Source: Azospirillum brasilense
GTDB lineage: Bacteria > Pseudomonadota > Alphaproteobacteria > Azospirillales > Azospirillaceae
Direction of reading: 5' to 3'
DNA: 64,000 bases
Assembly: GCF_007827795.1 (NCBI RefSeq)
Contig: NZ_VITI01000010.1
Location: 1 to 64,000, forward strand
This document shows, in pieces, positions 46,735 to 56,415 of the stretch. Below the pieces are notes generated by a model, which was given only the letters and a program-made list of their open reading frames with translations, was not told the origin of the DNA and ran no database searches. Numbering within the stretch: the first letter of the stretch is position 1; each line of letters begins with the position of its first letter. The position numbers were made by a program, and so were the translations under genes.

Positions 46735-47133
46735 TCCCTTCCCCGCTCCAACCCTCCCCCGCTGGGCGCTACGGCGTGCGCACATTCCGGTGGAGGAAAT
46801 GGAGTGCGGAGGTTTGACCCGGCATGGCCGCGCGTCTCGAACGCAAGGTGCGTTTGGGAAGCGTGTGCCTGCGCCGGCGGTCGGAAGGCCATACAACCGC
46901 CCCGCTCCCTGGCCTGGGCCGGCCTGGGCGTCGCGTGGGTCTGGAGGATGGGCCGGCTGCCCATCCTCCAGACCCCCTGGTCCCATAACCTTCGAAAACG
47001 GCCTCGACGCCCTCAGAACCATGGCCGCAGGATGGACCCTGCGAGGTCTGTGCACACCGCAGCTGCACAGCGGGGGAGGGATGGGGTAGGGCCCGGTGCG
47101 AAGGCTTTTATGTCCCTGTTAACAGAACTCCAC
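46735..47133. other. 399-base gene-free region with a repeat-bounded segment
   Basis: Thirteen-base perfect terminal repeats CCCTCCCCCGCTG (46752-46764) and CAGCGGGGGAGGG (47068-47080) enclose about 303 bases without a convincing gene. Inside is a very strong hairpin (46937-46975). It looks like a non-coding repeat unit inserted between genes, MITE-like in form. Confidence 0.55.
46937..46975. repeat. 17-bp perfect hairpin
   Basis: GGGTCTGGAGGATGGGC and its exact reverse complement, with a 5-base loop (CGGCT). There is no T-run, so it is not a standard terminator. Confidence 0.85.
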
Positions 47134-47361
47134 TCACTGGGTGACTTCGCGCAGGCGTTCGGACGGGGGCGGGACCGGTTCCCCGGCGCGGCGGGCGTTC
47201 TCGATCCACGCGGCGATGGCATCGAGCGCCGCCGTGCTGGCGTCGGCGGGGGTGGCGCCGCCCGCGGTGCAGCCCGGCAGGTCGGGCACCTCGGCCACAT
47301 AGCCGACGCCCTGTTCCGGGGGAAGGGGGCGGACGATGACCGGATAGGCGCTGGCGTTCAT
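47134..47361 (-). CDS. HicB-like antitoxin-fold protein, without a visible HicA partner
   Basis: 75 aa. YPVIVRPLPPEQGVGYVAEV, followed by PDLPGCTAGGATPADASTAALD, is the HicB/UPF0150 partial RNase H fold (the DLPGC motif). GAGGAGA precedes ATG 47361. HicB proteins normally pair with the small HicA ribonuclease; no HicA-like frame is adjacent on either side. It also lacks a C-terminal DNA-binding extension. It may be a free-standing relic or a regulator of a distant toxin. Confidence 0.82.
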   Translation of the reverse strand: MNASAYPVIVRPLPPEQGVGYVAEVPDLPGCTAGGATPADASTAALDAIAAWIENARRAGEPVPPPSERLREVTQ

Positions 47362-47542
47362 GACGTTGCGTCTCCTCTGCGCACGGTTTTCACCCATTAG
47401 GTGCCGCTTCCGCTGCGGACGACAAGGATTCTTTGCGCTCGACGGACGCTTCTTTCGATGTTCGATCGATTTTCGACGGGTCGATCTTTTGGGGTGAAGG
47501 CCCCCCTTGACCGCGGCACCCCGCAGGCCCTAATCCTCCCCC

Positions 47543-47812
47543 ATGTTCAGTCTTTCCAAGATCCTGTTCCTGATCCTGGTGATCGGCGCCGTGTGGTTCG
47601 GCTGGCGCTGGTACAACCGCGTCGGCGCGGTCGGGCGCGAGCGCCTGCGCGAGCGGGAGCGTCGCGGCTCCGGAAAGCCCACCTCCACCAGCGGTGGCGG
47701 CTCGCCCCAGGTGGCCGCGGAGGACATGGAGAAGTGCCCGGAATGCGGCGCCTACGTCGCCCCGCGCTCCGCCGTGGCCTGCGGCCGGCCGGTCTGCCCC
47801 TACGGGCGCTGA
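47543..47812 (+). CDS. Small membrane-anchored zinc-ribbon-like protein
   Basis: 89 aa. One N-terminal membrane segment (LSKILFLILVIGAVWFGWRW) is followed by an Arg-rich cytoplasmic-side linker. Then comes a cysteine cluster CPECGAYVAP ... ACGRPVCPYGR resembling a zinc ribbon with one atypical half. Such proteins are common upstream of glyQ in alphaproteobacteria (impression). Role unknown. Confidence 0.85.
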   Translation: MFSLSKILFLILVIGAVWFGWRWYNRVGAVGRERLRERERRGSGKPTSTSGGGSPQVAAEDMEKCPECGAYVAPRSAVACGRPVCPYGR

Positions 47813-47917
47813 ACCGCAACCTCTGGCGGGCGCTTGATTGGTGGGCGCGCTTGATTCCGGGGATACCGCCGCGTATCGTGCGGCGCGTTTTTCCACACCA
47901 ATCATAAGTGACCGCCG

Positions 47918-48805
47918 ATGGCCTCCCCGAGCGGGTCTTCCCAAGACAGCCGCGGCCTGTCCTTTCAGGCCCTGATCCTCAAGCTCCACCAGTTCTGGTC
48001 GGAGCAGGGCTGCGTGATCCTCCAGCCCTACGACATGGAGGTGGGTGCGGGCACCTTCCACCCGGCGACGACGCTGCGCGCCCTCGGCCCGCAGCCGTGG
48101 AAGGCGGCCTACGTGCAGCCCTCGCGCCGCCCGAAGGATGGCCGCTACGGCGAGAACCCGAACCGGCTCCAGCATTATTACCAGTATCAGGTGATCCTGA
48201 AGCCCTCGCCGGCCAACCCGCAGGAGCTGTATCTGGAAAGCCTGAAGGTGCTGGGCATCGACCCCGGCTTGCACGACATCCGCTTCGTCGAGGACGACTG
48301 GGAAAGCCCGACGCTGGGCGCCTGGGGCCTCGGCTGGGAGGTCTGGTGCGACGGCATGGAGGTCACCCAGTACACTTACTTCCAGCAGGTCGGCGGCATC
48401 GAGTGCGACCCGGTCGCGGTCGAACTGACCTACGGGCTGGAGCGTCTGGCCATGTATGTGCAGGGCGTGGAGAACGTCTACGACCTGGACTTCAACGGGC
48501 AGGGTGTCAAATACGGCGACGTGTTCAAGCGCGCCGAGGTCGAGTATTCGGCCCACAACTTCGAGCACGCCAACACCGACATGCTGCTCCAGCATTTCAA
48601 GGACGCCGAGGCGGAGTGCCAGTCGCTGATCGCCAAGGGCGTCGCGCTGCCGGCCTACGACCAGTGCATCAAGGCGTCGCACCTCTTCAACCTGCTGGAC
48701 GCGCGCGGCGTCATCAGCGTCGTGGAGCGCGCCGCCTACATCGGCCGCGTTCGCGCGCTGGCGAAAGCCTGCTGTGAGGCGTGGACCGCCGGGGGGGCCA
48801 AGTAA
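47918..48805 (+). CDS. glyQ: Glycyl-tRNA synthetase alpha subunit
   Basis: 295 aa. It forms the active site of the bacterial-type tetrameric enzyme. Hallmarks: [60 protein letters not shown] and [23 protein letters not shown] 47918 follows a GC-poor spacer. It lies one base from glyS, so the subunits are made in equal amounts. Confidence 0.98.
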   Translation: MASPSGSSQDSRGLSFQALILKLHQFWSEQGCVILQPYDMEVGAGTFHPATTLRALGPQPWKAAYVQPSRRPKDGRYGENPNRLQHYYQYQVILKPSPANPQELYLESLKVLGIDPGLHDIRFVEDDWESPTLGAWGLGWEVWCDGMEVTQYTYFQQVGGIECDPVAVELTYGLERLAMYVQGVENVYDLDFNGQGVKYGDVFKRAEVEYSAHNFEHANTDMLLQHFKDAEAECQSLIAKGVALPAYDQCIKASHLFNLLDARGVISVVERAAYIGRVRALAKACCEAWTAGGAK

Positions 48806-48806
48806 C

Positions 48807-50906
48807 ATGTCGGTCAACATGCCCGAACTCCTGATCGAGTTCTTCTCCGAGGAAATCCCGGCCCGCATGCAGGCGCGCGCGGCGGACGACCTCAAGCGCC
48901 TCGTCACCGAGAAGCTGGCCGCCAACGGTCTGACCTTCGCTTCGGCCGAGGCCCATTCCACCCCCCGCCGCCTCGCGCTGGTGATCGACGGCCTGCCCGA
49001 GCGCACCGCCGACGTCCGCGAGGAGAAGAAGGGGCCGCGCGTCGGGTCGCCCGAGCAGGCGGTCGCCGGCTTCCTGAAGTCCGCCGGCCTGACCAGCCTC
49101 GACCAATGCGAGCAGCGCGACACCGGCAAGGGCGTCTTCTACTTCGCCGTGGCGGAGAAGAAGGGCCGCGCCACCGCGGAGGTTCTGGCCGAGATCATCC
49201 CGGCGGTCATGGGCGATTTCCCCTGGCCGAAGTCGATGCGCTGGGGCACCGGCACGGTGCGCTGGGTGCGCCCGCTGCACTCGATCATCGCCCTGTTCGG
49301 CGGCGCCGTGCTGGAGGGCTCGTTCGACCTGGGCGGCGCTCAGGGCAAGCTGGTGTTCGGCAACAGCACCCGCGGCCACCGCTTCCTGTCGCCGGACGCC
49401 TTCACGGTCACCGACTTCGCCGACTACAAGGCCAAGCTGCGCGACGCCCACGTCGTGCTCGACCGCGCCGAGCGCAAGGCCAAGATCAAGGCCGACGCCG
49501 AAGCGCTGGCCGCGACGGAGGGGCTGACCCTCTCCCCCGACGACGGGCTGCTGGAGGAGGTCGCCGGCCTCGTCGAATGGCCGGTCGCGCTGGTCGGCAC
49601 CATCGACGAAAAGTTCATGGACGTGCCGTCGGAGGTCCTCATCACCTCCATGCGCACGCACCAGAAGTATTTCGCTCTGCTGGACAAGGCCGGCAAGATG
49701 GCCCCGCGCTTCGTCGTGGTCGCCAACACGGTGACGGCGGACGGCGGCAAGGCGATCGTCGCCGGCAACGAGCGCGTTCTGCGCGCCCGTCTGTCCGACG
49801 CCAAGTTCTTCTGGGACCAGGACCGCAAGACGAAGCTGGAAGACCGCGTGTCCAAGCTGGGTGCCATCACCTTCCACGCCAAGCTCGGCACGGTGGCGGA
49901 GAAGGTCACCCGCGTCCAGGTCCTGGCCGCCGAGATCGCCCGCGCCATCGGCGCCGACGCGGACGCGGCGACCCGCGCCGCCCTGCTGTCCAAGGCGGAC
50001 CTCGTGACCGAGGTGGTCGGCGAGTTCCCCGAGGTCCAGGGCATCATGGGCCGCTACTACGCGCTGGGCGAAGGCGAGAACCCGGCGGTCGCCGAGGCCA
50101 TCGCCGAGCATTACAAGCCGCTCGGCCCGTCCGACAGCTGCCCGACGGCTCCGGTGTCGGTCTCCGTGGCGCTGGCCGACAAGCTGGACACGCTGGTCGG
50201 CTTCTTCGCCATCGACGAGAAGCCCACGGGCTCGAAGGACCCCTACGCGCTGCGCCGCGCTGCGCTGGGCATCATCCGGCTGATCCTGGAGAACGGGCTG
50301 CGGCTGAACCTGACGCAACTCTTCAAGGCCGCGCACGGCGCTTATACGGTCAGTGGTTTCGCCGCTGCCGATGGCGTCGCCACCGACCTGATGGCCTTCT
50401 TCGCCGACCGCCTGAAGGTCACGCTGCGCGACCAGGGCGTGCGGCACGACCTCGTGGACGCCGTGTTCGCGCTGGGCGGCGAGGACGATCTCGTCCGTTT
50501 GCTGGCCCGCGTCAAGGCGCTCCAGACCTTCGTCGGGTCGGAGGAGGGGGCGAACCTGCTCGCCGCCTACAAGCGCGCCAGCAACATCGTCCGCATCGAG
50601 GAGAAGAAGGACGGCAAGGCCTACGACCAGCCGGTCGATCCGGCCCTACTGACGCTGACGGAGGAAAAGGACCTCTACGGCGCCCTGTCCGGCGCCGGCG
50701 AGACGGCCCGGCCGCTGCTGGCGAAGGAGGACTTCACCGGCACCATGGCGGCGCTGGCCCGCCTGCGCGGCCCGGTGGACGCCTTCTTCGACAAGGTGAC
50801 GGTGAACGCCGAGCAGGCCGACCTGCGCGCCAACCGCCTGCGGCTGCTCAGCCAGATCCGGGCGACGCTGAACGCGGTGGCGGACTTCTCGCGCATCGAG
50901 GGGTGA
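48807..50906 (+). CDS. glyS: Glycyl-tRNA synthetase beta subunit
   Basis: 699 aa. It begins [20 protein letters not shown], the conserved start, and contains [37 protein letters not shown] and [10 protein letters not shown]. The C-terminal anticodon-binding domain includes [20 protein letters not shown]. It recognises tRNA-Gly. The start is one base after the glyQ stop; a small amount of upstream in-frame sequence is not part of the gene. Confidence 0.98.
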   Translation: MSVNMPELLIEFFSEEIPARMQARAADDLKRLVTEKLAANGLTFASAEAHSTPRRLALVIDGLPERTADVREEKKGPRVGSPEQAVAGFLKSAGLTSLDQCEQRDTGKGVFYFAVAEKKGRATAEVLAEIIPAVMGDFPWPKSMRWGTGTVRWVRPLHSIIALFGGAVLEGSFDLGGAQGKLVFGNSTRGHRFLSPDAFTVTDFADYKAKLRDAHVVLDRAERKAKIKADAEALAATEGLTLSPDDGLLEEVAGLVEWPVALVGTIDEKFMDVPSEVLITSMRTHQKYFALLDKAGKMAPRFVVVANTVTADGGKAIVAGNERVLRARLSDAKFFWDQDRKTKLEDRVSKLGAITFHAKLGTVAEKVTRVQVLAAEIARAIGADADAATRAALLSKADLVTEVVGEFPEVQGIMGRYYALGEGENPAVAEAIAEHYKPLGPSDSCPTAPVSVSVALADKLDTLVGFFAIDEKPTGSKDPYALRRAALGIIRLILENGLRLNLTQLFKAAHGAYTVSGFAAADGVATDLMAFFADRLKVTLRDQGVRHDLVDAVFALGGEDDLVRLLARVKALQTFVGSEEGANLLAAYKRASNIVRIEEKKDGKAYDQPVDPALLTLTEEKDLYGALSGAGETARPLLAKEDFTGTMAALARLRGPVDAFFDKVTVNAEQADLRANRLRLLSQIRATLNAVADFSRIEG

Positions 50907-50928
50907 TGGGGCAGGGGGGCGTCGTGGT

Positions 50929-51046
50929 GCCCCCACCCTCCCACGCTTGCGCGTGGGTCCCTCCCTCCCCCGCTGCGCAGGGGAGGGCCAAGTTTCCCTC
51001 CCCCGCACAGCGGGGGAGGGTCAGGGTGGGGGCCCGTCCCGGACAC
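50929..51046. repeat. G/C-rich inverted repeat after glyS
   Basis: CCCCCACCCTCCCACGC pairs with the distal GGGGGAGGGTCAGGGTGGGG, with smaller stems such as CCCTCCCCCGC and GCAGGGGAGGG inside. Same general family as 11456-11603 but without the GCGCAAAC core. Confidence 0.7.
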
Positions 51047-51062
51047 TCCCCACCATCCCAAC

Positions 51063-51098
51063 AAAAAAGGGGTGCCCCACCGGGCGCCCCTTTTTTCT
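51063..51098 (-). terminator. Rho-independent terminator of leuA
   Basis: AAAAAAGGGG...CCCCTTTTTT with a GC centre, just past the leuA stop on the minus strand. The A/T flanks make it usable from both sides, so glyS may share it. Confidence 0.9.
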
Positions 51099-51111
51099 TT
51101 CCTCCAACCCC

Positions 51112-52824
51112 TTACCGCACAGCGCGGTTCGCGGCGCTGACCAGGGCGCGCAGCGAGGCGGTCACGATGTCCGCGTCCATGCCGACGCCGAACAGGGTGC
51201 GCTCGTCCTTGGTCTTCACCTCGACATAGGCGCAGGCCTGGGCGTCCTCGCCCTCGCCGACGGCGTGCTCGCGGTAGTCCACCACATGCAGGTCGATGCC
51301 CGCACCCTGGCGCAGCGCGTCCAGGAAGGCGTCGATCGGACCCTTGCCCGAGCCCTTCAGCGTGCTGATCACGCCGTCGCGCGACACCACCACGTTCAGC
51401 ACACGGGCGCCGGAGTTCGGGCCGCGCGGCTCGGTCGAATGCTCGATCAGGGCCAGCGGGGCGTCGATGTCCAGATACTCGGCCTTGAAGGCGTTGTGGA
51501 TGTCGGTGGGGGCCAGCTCCTTGCCGGTCTCGTCGGCGATGCGCTGCACCGTCTTGGAGAACTCGATCTGCAGGCGGCGCGGGATCTGGATGCCGTAATC
51601 CTTCTCCAGCACATAGGCGATGCCGCCCTTGCCCGACTGGCTGTTGATGCGGATCACCGCCTCGTAGCTGCGGCCCAGGTCCTGCGGGTCGATGGGCAGG
51701 TACGGGACCTCCCACGTGCCGTGGTTGGACTTGGCCAGCGCCTTCAGGCCCTTGTTGATGGCGTCCTGGTGCGAGCCGGAGAAGGCCGTGAAGACCAGCT
51801 CGCCGGCGTAGGGGTGGCGCGGATGGACGGGCAGCTGCGTGCAGTATTCGGCGACGCGGACGATCTCGTTGATGTCGTCGATGCGCAGTTCCGGATCGAC
51901 GCCCTGGGTCAGCAGGTTCAGCGCCAGCGTGATCACGTCCACGTTGCCGGTGCGCTCGCCGTTGCCGAACAGGGTGCCTTCCACGCGGTCGGCGCCAGCC
52001 AGCATGCCCAGCTCCGCCGCCGCGACGCCGGTGCCGCGGTCGTTGTGCGGGTGCAGGGAGATGATCGCCGCGTCGCGGTTCTTCATGTTGCGGCAGAACC
52101 ACTCGATCTGGTCGGCGTGGATGTTCGGGGTGGACATCTCCACCGTCGCCGGCAGGTTCAGGATGACCTTGTTGCCGGCGTCGGCGCCCCAGGTCTCCAT
52201 CACCGCCTCGCAGATCTCCAGGGCAAACTCCAGCTCGGTCCCGGTGAAGCTCTCCGGCGAGTATTGCAGGACGATCTCGGTCTCCGGATGCTCGGCGGCC
52301 AGCTGCTTGATCAGCTTGGTGCCGGCGACGGCGATGTCGACGATGCCCTGGCGATCCAGCCCGAAGACGACGCGGCGCTGCAACTCGGAGGTCGAGTTGT
52401 AGAGGTGGACGATGGCGCGCTTGGCGCCCTTGATGCCCTCGAAGGTGCGGCGGATCAGCTCCTCACGGGCCTGCGTCAGCACCTGGATGGTGACGCCGTC
52501 AGGGATCTTGCCGCCCTCGATGATCTCGCGGCAGAAGTCGAAGTCGGTCTGCGAGGCGGCGGGGAAGCCGATCTCGATCTCCTTGAAGTTCATCTTCAGC
52601 AGCGCGTCGAACATGGCGCGCTTGCGGTCCGGACCCATCGGCTCGATCAGCGCCTGGTTGCCGTCGCGCAGGTCCACCGAGCACCAGACCGGGGCCTTCT
52701 CGATGGTCCGGTTCGGCCACTGGCGGTCGGTCAGCTTCACCGGGGCGAAGGGGACGTACTTCTCGTGCTTGGCGGCAGAGGTCGCAGACGTGGTGGCGGC
52801 GGCGGGGGTGGCGATGTGGTTCAT
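51112..52824 (-). CDS. leuA: 2-isopropylmalate synthase
   Basis: 570 aa, long LeuA2-type form. It makes 2-isopropylmalate from 2-ketoisovalerate and acetyl-CoA, the first step of leucine synthesis. Catalytic TIM-barrel elements: WCSVDLRDGNQALIEPMG, FKEIEIGFPAASQTDFDF and ISLHPHNDRGTGVAAAELGM (metal-binding HPHND). The C-terminal regulatory domain includes VVVSRDGVISTLKGSGKGPI and would bind leucine for feedback. The upstream leader holds a strong hairpin. Homocitrate or citramalate synthase is less likely from the length and sequence. Confidence 0.96.
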   Translation of the reverse strand: MNHIATPAAATTSATSAAKHEKYVPFAPVKLTDRQWPNRTIEKAPVWCSVDLRDGNQALIEPMGPDRKRAMFDALLKMNFKEIEIGFPAASQTDFDFCREIIEGGKIPDGVTIQVLTQAREELIRRTFEGIKGAKRAIVHLYNSTSELQRRVVFGLDRQGIVDIAVAGTKLIKQLAAEHPETEIVLQYSPESFTGTELEFALEICEAVMETWGADAGNKVILNLPATVEMSTPNIHADQIEWFCRNMKNRDAAIISLHPHNDRGTGVAAAELGMLAGADRVEGTLFGNGERTGNVDVITLALNLLTQGVDPELRIDDINEIVRVAEYCTQLPVHPRHPYAGELVFTAFSGSHQDAINKGLKALAKSNHGTWEVPYLPIDPQDLGRSYEAVIRINSQSGKGGIAYVLEKDYGIQIPRRLQIEFSKTVQRIADETGKELAPTDIHNAFKAEYLDIDAPLALIEHSTEPRGPNSGARVLNVVVSRDGVISTLKGSGKGPIDAFLDALRQGAGIDLHVVDYREHAVGEGEDAQACAYVEVKTKDERTLFGVGMDADIVTASLRALVSAANRAVR

Positions 52825-53214
52825 GACGCTTCGTGATCCCTTGGGAGCCCCGGTTCTTGCTGCGGGGCGTTGTCTCGTGTCGTGTGGGGACCGGCGGGAC
52901 TACGGTCGCCGAGCTGCCGGGCGGCTCAGCGACCGTTCCTAAGTCGCAGCCCCGGCCCCAGCCGGGAGACACGCCTCACCCCGCAAGGGCGCGTGCCGAA
53001 ATGGCGCAAACTGTGGGTGCTCATGGGAAAACAGACACTTCGACCAGGAAACAGGGCAGACGAACGCAGACGACCCGGACGCTCAAAGCGCCGGGGTGAT
53101 AAGTCGCAGAAGGGCGTTCGTGTGGTCGATGCGGATCATGGGACACACTGTGCGCAGGCAGGCTTGCTCTGTCAAGCCGCGATTCCATGAAATCTTCTTT
53201 CGCGGAGCAGGGCT
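52825..53214 (-). promoter_or_regulatory. leuA leader region with hairpins
   Basis: 390 bases between the lrgB end and the leuA start, same strand. It contains a 13-bp stem with one mismatch (ACGGTCGCCGAGC at 52902-52914 with 52924-52936), only about 80-120 bases before the leuA start, and smaller CCGG stems upstream. There is no T-run after the stem and no run of Leu codons in the short frames I checked. It resembles an attenuator or leader but is not one I can name. Confidence 0.45.
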
Positions 53215-53937
53215 TCACGTGAAGAACAGGCGGTAGAGGACCGGCAGGAGAATTGCCGTCACCAGCCCGTTCAGCCCCATCCCCAACCCGGCGAAGGCCC
53301 CCGCCACCTCGTTCACCTGGAGCGCGCGGGCGGTGCCGATGCCGTGGGCGGCCACCCCCAGGCCGAAGCCGCGCGCCCGCCAGTCCGTCACCCGGACGAG
53401 GTTCAGCACCCAGCTGCCGAAGGAGGCGGCGATGATCCCGGTCAGGATCACGAAGACCGCGGTGAGGGAGGGCAGGCCGCCGATCTGCTCCGACACGCCC
53501 ATGGCGATGGGGGAGGTCACCGACTTCGGCGCCAGCGACAGCATGGTCCGCTCCGACGCGCCCAGCGCCCAGGCGATGGCGACCGCGCTCAGCGCCGACG
53601 CGGCGGAACCGGTCAGCAGGGCGACCAGCAGCGCCACGGCGGAGCGGCGGACCTGCTGGAACTGGCGGTAGAGCGGGACCGCCAGCGCGACCGTGGCGGG
53701 ACCGAGCAGGAAATGCACGAACTGCGCGCCGTCGAAATAGGTGCGGTAGTCGATCCCCGCCACCATCAGCGTCGCGGCGATCAACAGCACCGCGATCATC
53801 ACCGGGTTCAGCGCGGGCCGCCGCCCGAACCGTTCGAACACCCACATCCCCGCCTGATAGGCGACCAGCGTCAGGGTCAGGCCGGCGAGGGGGCTGGCCG
53901 ACAGATAGACCCAGATCTCGTGGAAATCCGGGCTCAT
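53215..53937 (-). CDS. lrgB: LrgB/CidB-family membrane protein
   Basis: 240 aa with about seven hydrophobic segments. Family stretches: TYFDGAQFVHFLLGPATVAL, AVPLYRQFQQVRRS, SLAPKSVTSPIAMGVSEQIG and AHGIGTARALQVNEVAGAFA. It pairs with LrgA (overlap of four bases, ATGA). In Gram-positives the system affects murein hydrolase export; in many bacteria LrgAB-type proteins work as pyruvate or small-acid transporters. Confidence 0.96.
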   Translation of the reverse strand: MSPDFHEIWVYLSASPLAGLTLTLVAYQAGMWVFERFGRRPALNPVMIAVLLIAATLMVAGIDYRTYFDGAQFVHFLLGPATVALAVPLYRQFQQVRRSAVALLVALLTGSAASALSAVAIAWALGASERTMLSLAPKSVTSPIAMGVSEQIGGLPSLTAVFVILTGIIAASFGSWVLNLVRVTDWRARGFGLGVAAHGIGTARALQVNEVAGAFAGLGMGLNGLVTAILLPVLYRLFFT

Positions 53938-54308
53938 GGCACGTCCTCCCCATTGCCGGATTCGGCGTCCGGGCTGCGGCGGCTCAGGATACTCATCACC
54001 CAGGCGGTCAGCGCGACGCCGATCAGCGTGCTGCCCAGCAGGGCGGCGGCGATGGGCAGGGCCTCCGCCTCCAGCCGGTTCAGGTGGGCCATGACCCCGA
54101 CGCCCGCCGGAACGAAGAGAAGCGACAGGTGCCGCAGGATGCCGCCCGCCGTTTCCTGCAACGGCTCCGGCACGCCGCCGCGGACCAGCAGGCCGACGAA
54201 CAGCAGTACCATGCCCAGCACCGGCCCCGGTACGGGCAGATGCAGCAGGCGGGCGGTCAGTTCCCCCGCCAGCTGGCAGGAGAGAAGAAGGGTCAGGGTG
54301 CCGAGCAT
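53934..54308 (-). CDS. lrgA: LrgA/CidA-family holin-like membrane protein
   Basis: 124 aa with four membrane segments. CQLAGELTARLLHLPVPGPV, LGMVLLFVGLLVRGGVPEPL and LSLLFVPAGVGVMAHLNRLE are characteristic. ATG 54308 (MLGTLTLLLSC) was chosen because the longer frame adds unrelated, Arg-rich sequence. First gene of the lrgAB pair. Confidence 0.94.
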   Translation of the reverse strand: MLGTLTLLLSCQLAGELTARLLHLPVPGPVLGMVLLFVGLLVRGGVPEPLQETAGGILRHLSLLFVPAGVGVMAHLNRLEAEALPIAAALLGSTLIGVALTAWVMSILSRRSPDAESGNGEDVP

Positions 54309-54382
54309 CGGCAGGCTCCGGGCTTTTCGGGGAGGTGGCCGCAGCCTAATCCCGGAGCCTGCCGTGGGGGAGAGGATATGCC

Positions 54383-55042
54383 CTACCGCGCCAGCAGTTG
54401 AGCCTTGAGCCAGTCGCGCAGCTCGCGGCAGACGGCCTCGGCGGTCTCGTCCAGACAATGACCGGCTCCGGGCATCAGGACCAGCTTCTTCGGCTCGCGC
54501 GCCATGCGGTGGACATGGATGGAGCACATCGGCGTCAGCACCTCGTCGGCCTCGCCATGGACCAGCAGCACCGGGCAACTCAGGTCCGCCACCGCGTCGG
54601 TGCCCAGCCCCTGGGTCGCCAGCGCCACCACCGTGCAGACCGCGCCGCGGTTGGAGGCCGCGGCCTGGATCGCCACCGCTCCGCCGAAGGAATGGCCGAC
54701 CAAGGCGACGTGATGGATGCCCATCCGGCCGAGGAAGGTCAGGCCGCACAGCGCGTCGTAGACCGCCTCGTCCAGCGCGTGGGGGTTGCGGTAGCGGATG
54801 CGCAGCGAGGCGATGCCGTGCGCCGTGAGATCCTTCGCCAGCCGCGGATAAAGCCCGTGGGCCGGCGAGTCGAAGCCGCCGCCGACGCCGCCCAGCCAGA
54901 TGACGCCCAGCGTTCCCGCCGCCTTGTGGCCATCGGGGGCGGCGTAGAGGCGGGCGTCCACGGTGCCGCGGTCGGTGTCCAGACGCACGGGGGCGAACCC
55001 CTCGTCCACGGTGTCACCGATCTGCGCCGACAGGAGCGGCAT
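54383..55042 (-). CDS. Alpha/beta hydrolase (dienelactone-hydrolase-like)
   Basis: 219 aa. The nucleophile motif is VGHSFGGAVAIQAA, the acid is in LLVHGEADEVLT and the base in GAGHCLDET. An acyl-peptide or dienelactone hydrolase-like core. ATG 55042 (MPLLSAQIGD) has GGAG upstream. It lies 74 bases upstream of lrgA on the same strand and could be cotranscribed, but a functional link is not evident. Confidence 0.88.
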   Translation of the reverse strand: MPLLSAQIGDTVDEGFAPVRLDTDRGTVDARLYAAPDGHKAAGTLGVIWLGGVGGGFDSPAHGLYPRLAKDLTAHGIASLRIRYRNPHALDEAVYDALCGLTFLGRMGIHHVALVGHSFGGAVAIQAAASNRGAVCTVVALATQGLGTDAVADLSCPVLLVHGEADEVLTPMCSIHVHRMAREPKKLVLMPGAGHCLDETAEAVCRELRDWLKAQLLAR

Positions 55043-55246
55043 GGGTGTTCTCCGGCTTGCCAAGGTCTTGCGGGAGTTAACAAGCCACCGGGCATCTCTG
55101 TTGCTCCGGCGTGTTGGTTCGGAACCTCGCCGCGCCGTCTCCGGTTGTGCCGAGAGGCGGTCCGCGACACGGGCCGTAGTCCGACGCCCCCGCAGCCCGG
55201 CTGTTGGCGTCGGGCAAAGCCGTGCAACTGAAAAGAAGTGCGACAC

Positions 55247-55681
55247 ATGCTCAAACAGATTTCGGTCGATACCGTGAAGCAGGCCGCCGACCTCGCCTAC
55301 GAGGCCGTGGCCGACCGCCAGCGTTTCCTCGCGGGAATGCGCAACATCGACCTTGGGGAACAGACCAGCGAACGCGGTTCGCGGAACCCGACCGATCTCG
55401 ACGCCCTCAGCATCCTGTCCTCCGACGCCAGCGGCGCGTTGAGCCAGTTGAACCGGATGCTGGAGGACCTGACGCCCGAACAACGCATGGAGCTGCGCGC
55501 CGTCATGTTCGTGGGGCGCGGCGATTTCGCCGGAAACCAGTGGGACCGCGCGCTGGACGAGGCCGGGCGGGCGCCCGACGCCACCCACTACACCGACATC
55601 GCGGAGCGCATCGACCTGCACCGCGACCTGATGAAGGGGCTGTACGAGCTGGACCTCCTGAAGAAGAAGGACGGGCAATGA
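55247..55681 (+). CDS. DUF3775-like hypothetical protein
   Basis: 144 aa starting MLKQISVDTVKQAADLAYEA. The middle has LTPEQRMELRAVMFVGRGDF, which matches the pattern I associate with DUF3775 (moderate certainty). The C-terminal part is charged and helical (HRDLMKGLYELDLLKKKDGQ). It begins a chain of overlapping genes: its stop overlaps the next start as ATGA. Role unknown. Confidence 0.75.
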   Translation: MLKQISVDTVKQAADLAYEAVADRQRFLAGMRNIDLGEQTSERGSRNPTDLDALSILSSDASGALSQLNRMLEDLTPEQRMELRAVMFVGRGDFAGNQWDRALDEAGRAPDATHYTDIAERIDLHRDLMKGLYELDLLKKKDGQ

Positions 55682-56415
55682 CCAGCGGCCGGGACGGCGG
55701 GCGGCGCCCGGAGGGCTCCGCCGGGACGCTCGAACGCTGGGCCGCCATCCTCGGCGGCACGGCGCTGGGCTTCGCCGGGGCACGGCGGGGAAGCTGGGCA
55801 CTGTCTGCGCTTGGCGGCGGGCTGTTCCTCGCCGGGGCGGCGGGGGTTCCGCTGTCCAGTCCGCTGCGGCAGGCCGCGCTGCCGGCGCTGCGCCGGGAGC
55901 CGACGACCACCCAGGCGAACGTCACCATCGCGGTCCCGGCCGACAAGCTGTTCCGCCACTGGCGCAACGTCCGCCATCTGGCGGCGCTGTTCCCCCACCT
56001 CGACGCCGTGGAAATCCTGTCCGACACGGAAAGCCGCTGGAAGGCCCATGGCCCCGGCGGCGTTCCGGTGGTCTGGAACAGCCGGCTCGACAAGGTCCGG
56101 GAGAACGAACTGATCACCTGGCACACGCTGGAGGGGGCGGACCTGCCGCACCGCGGCACCGTCCTGTTCCGTCAGGCACCGGGCGGGCGCGGGACGGAGG
56201 TCAGCCTGACGCTGGCCTACCACCCGCCGGGCGGCGCCGGCGGCGACGCCGTGTCCCGCCTGTTCGGCGTCGCTCCGGAGCAGCAGGCGCGCGAGGCGCT
56301 GCGCCGCCTGAAGCGGATCATGGAGGTCGGGGAGCTTCCCACCATCGACGGCCAGCCGAGCGGGCGGGCCGAGCGGGGCGGGTCGCGGTCGCGAATGCAG
56401 GAGGTGACGGGATGA
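55678..56415 (+). CDS. SRPBCC-like protein with hydrophobic N-terminal region
   Basis: 245 aa. The first ~70 residues contain two hydrophobic stretches (WAAILGGTALGFAGA; ALSALGGGLFLAGAAGVPL), as in DUF2892/YgaP-like membrane pieces. From about residue 75 there is a Bet v1/SRPBCC (START-like) domain: VTIAVPADKLFRHWRNVRHL, then WKAHGPGG and TVLFRQAPGGRGTEVSLTLA. Such proteins bind hydrophobic ligands. Overlaps the genes on both sides by four bases. Confidence 0.85.
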   Translation: MTSGRDGGRRPEGSAGTLERWAAILGGTALGFAGARRGSWALSALGGGLFLAGAAGVPLSSPLRQAALPALRREPTTTQANVTIAVPADKLFRHWRNVRHLAALFPHLDAVEILSDTESRWKAHGPGGVPVVWNSRLDKVRENELITWHTLEGADLPHRGTVLFRQAPGGRGTEVSLTLAYHPPGGAGGDAVSRLFGVAPEQQAREALRRLKRIMEVGELPTIDGQPSGRAERGGSRSRMQEVTG

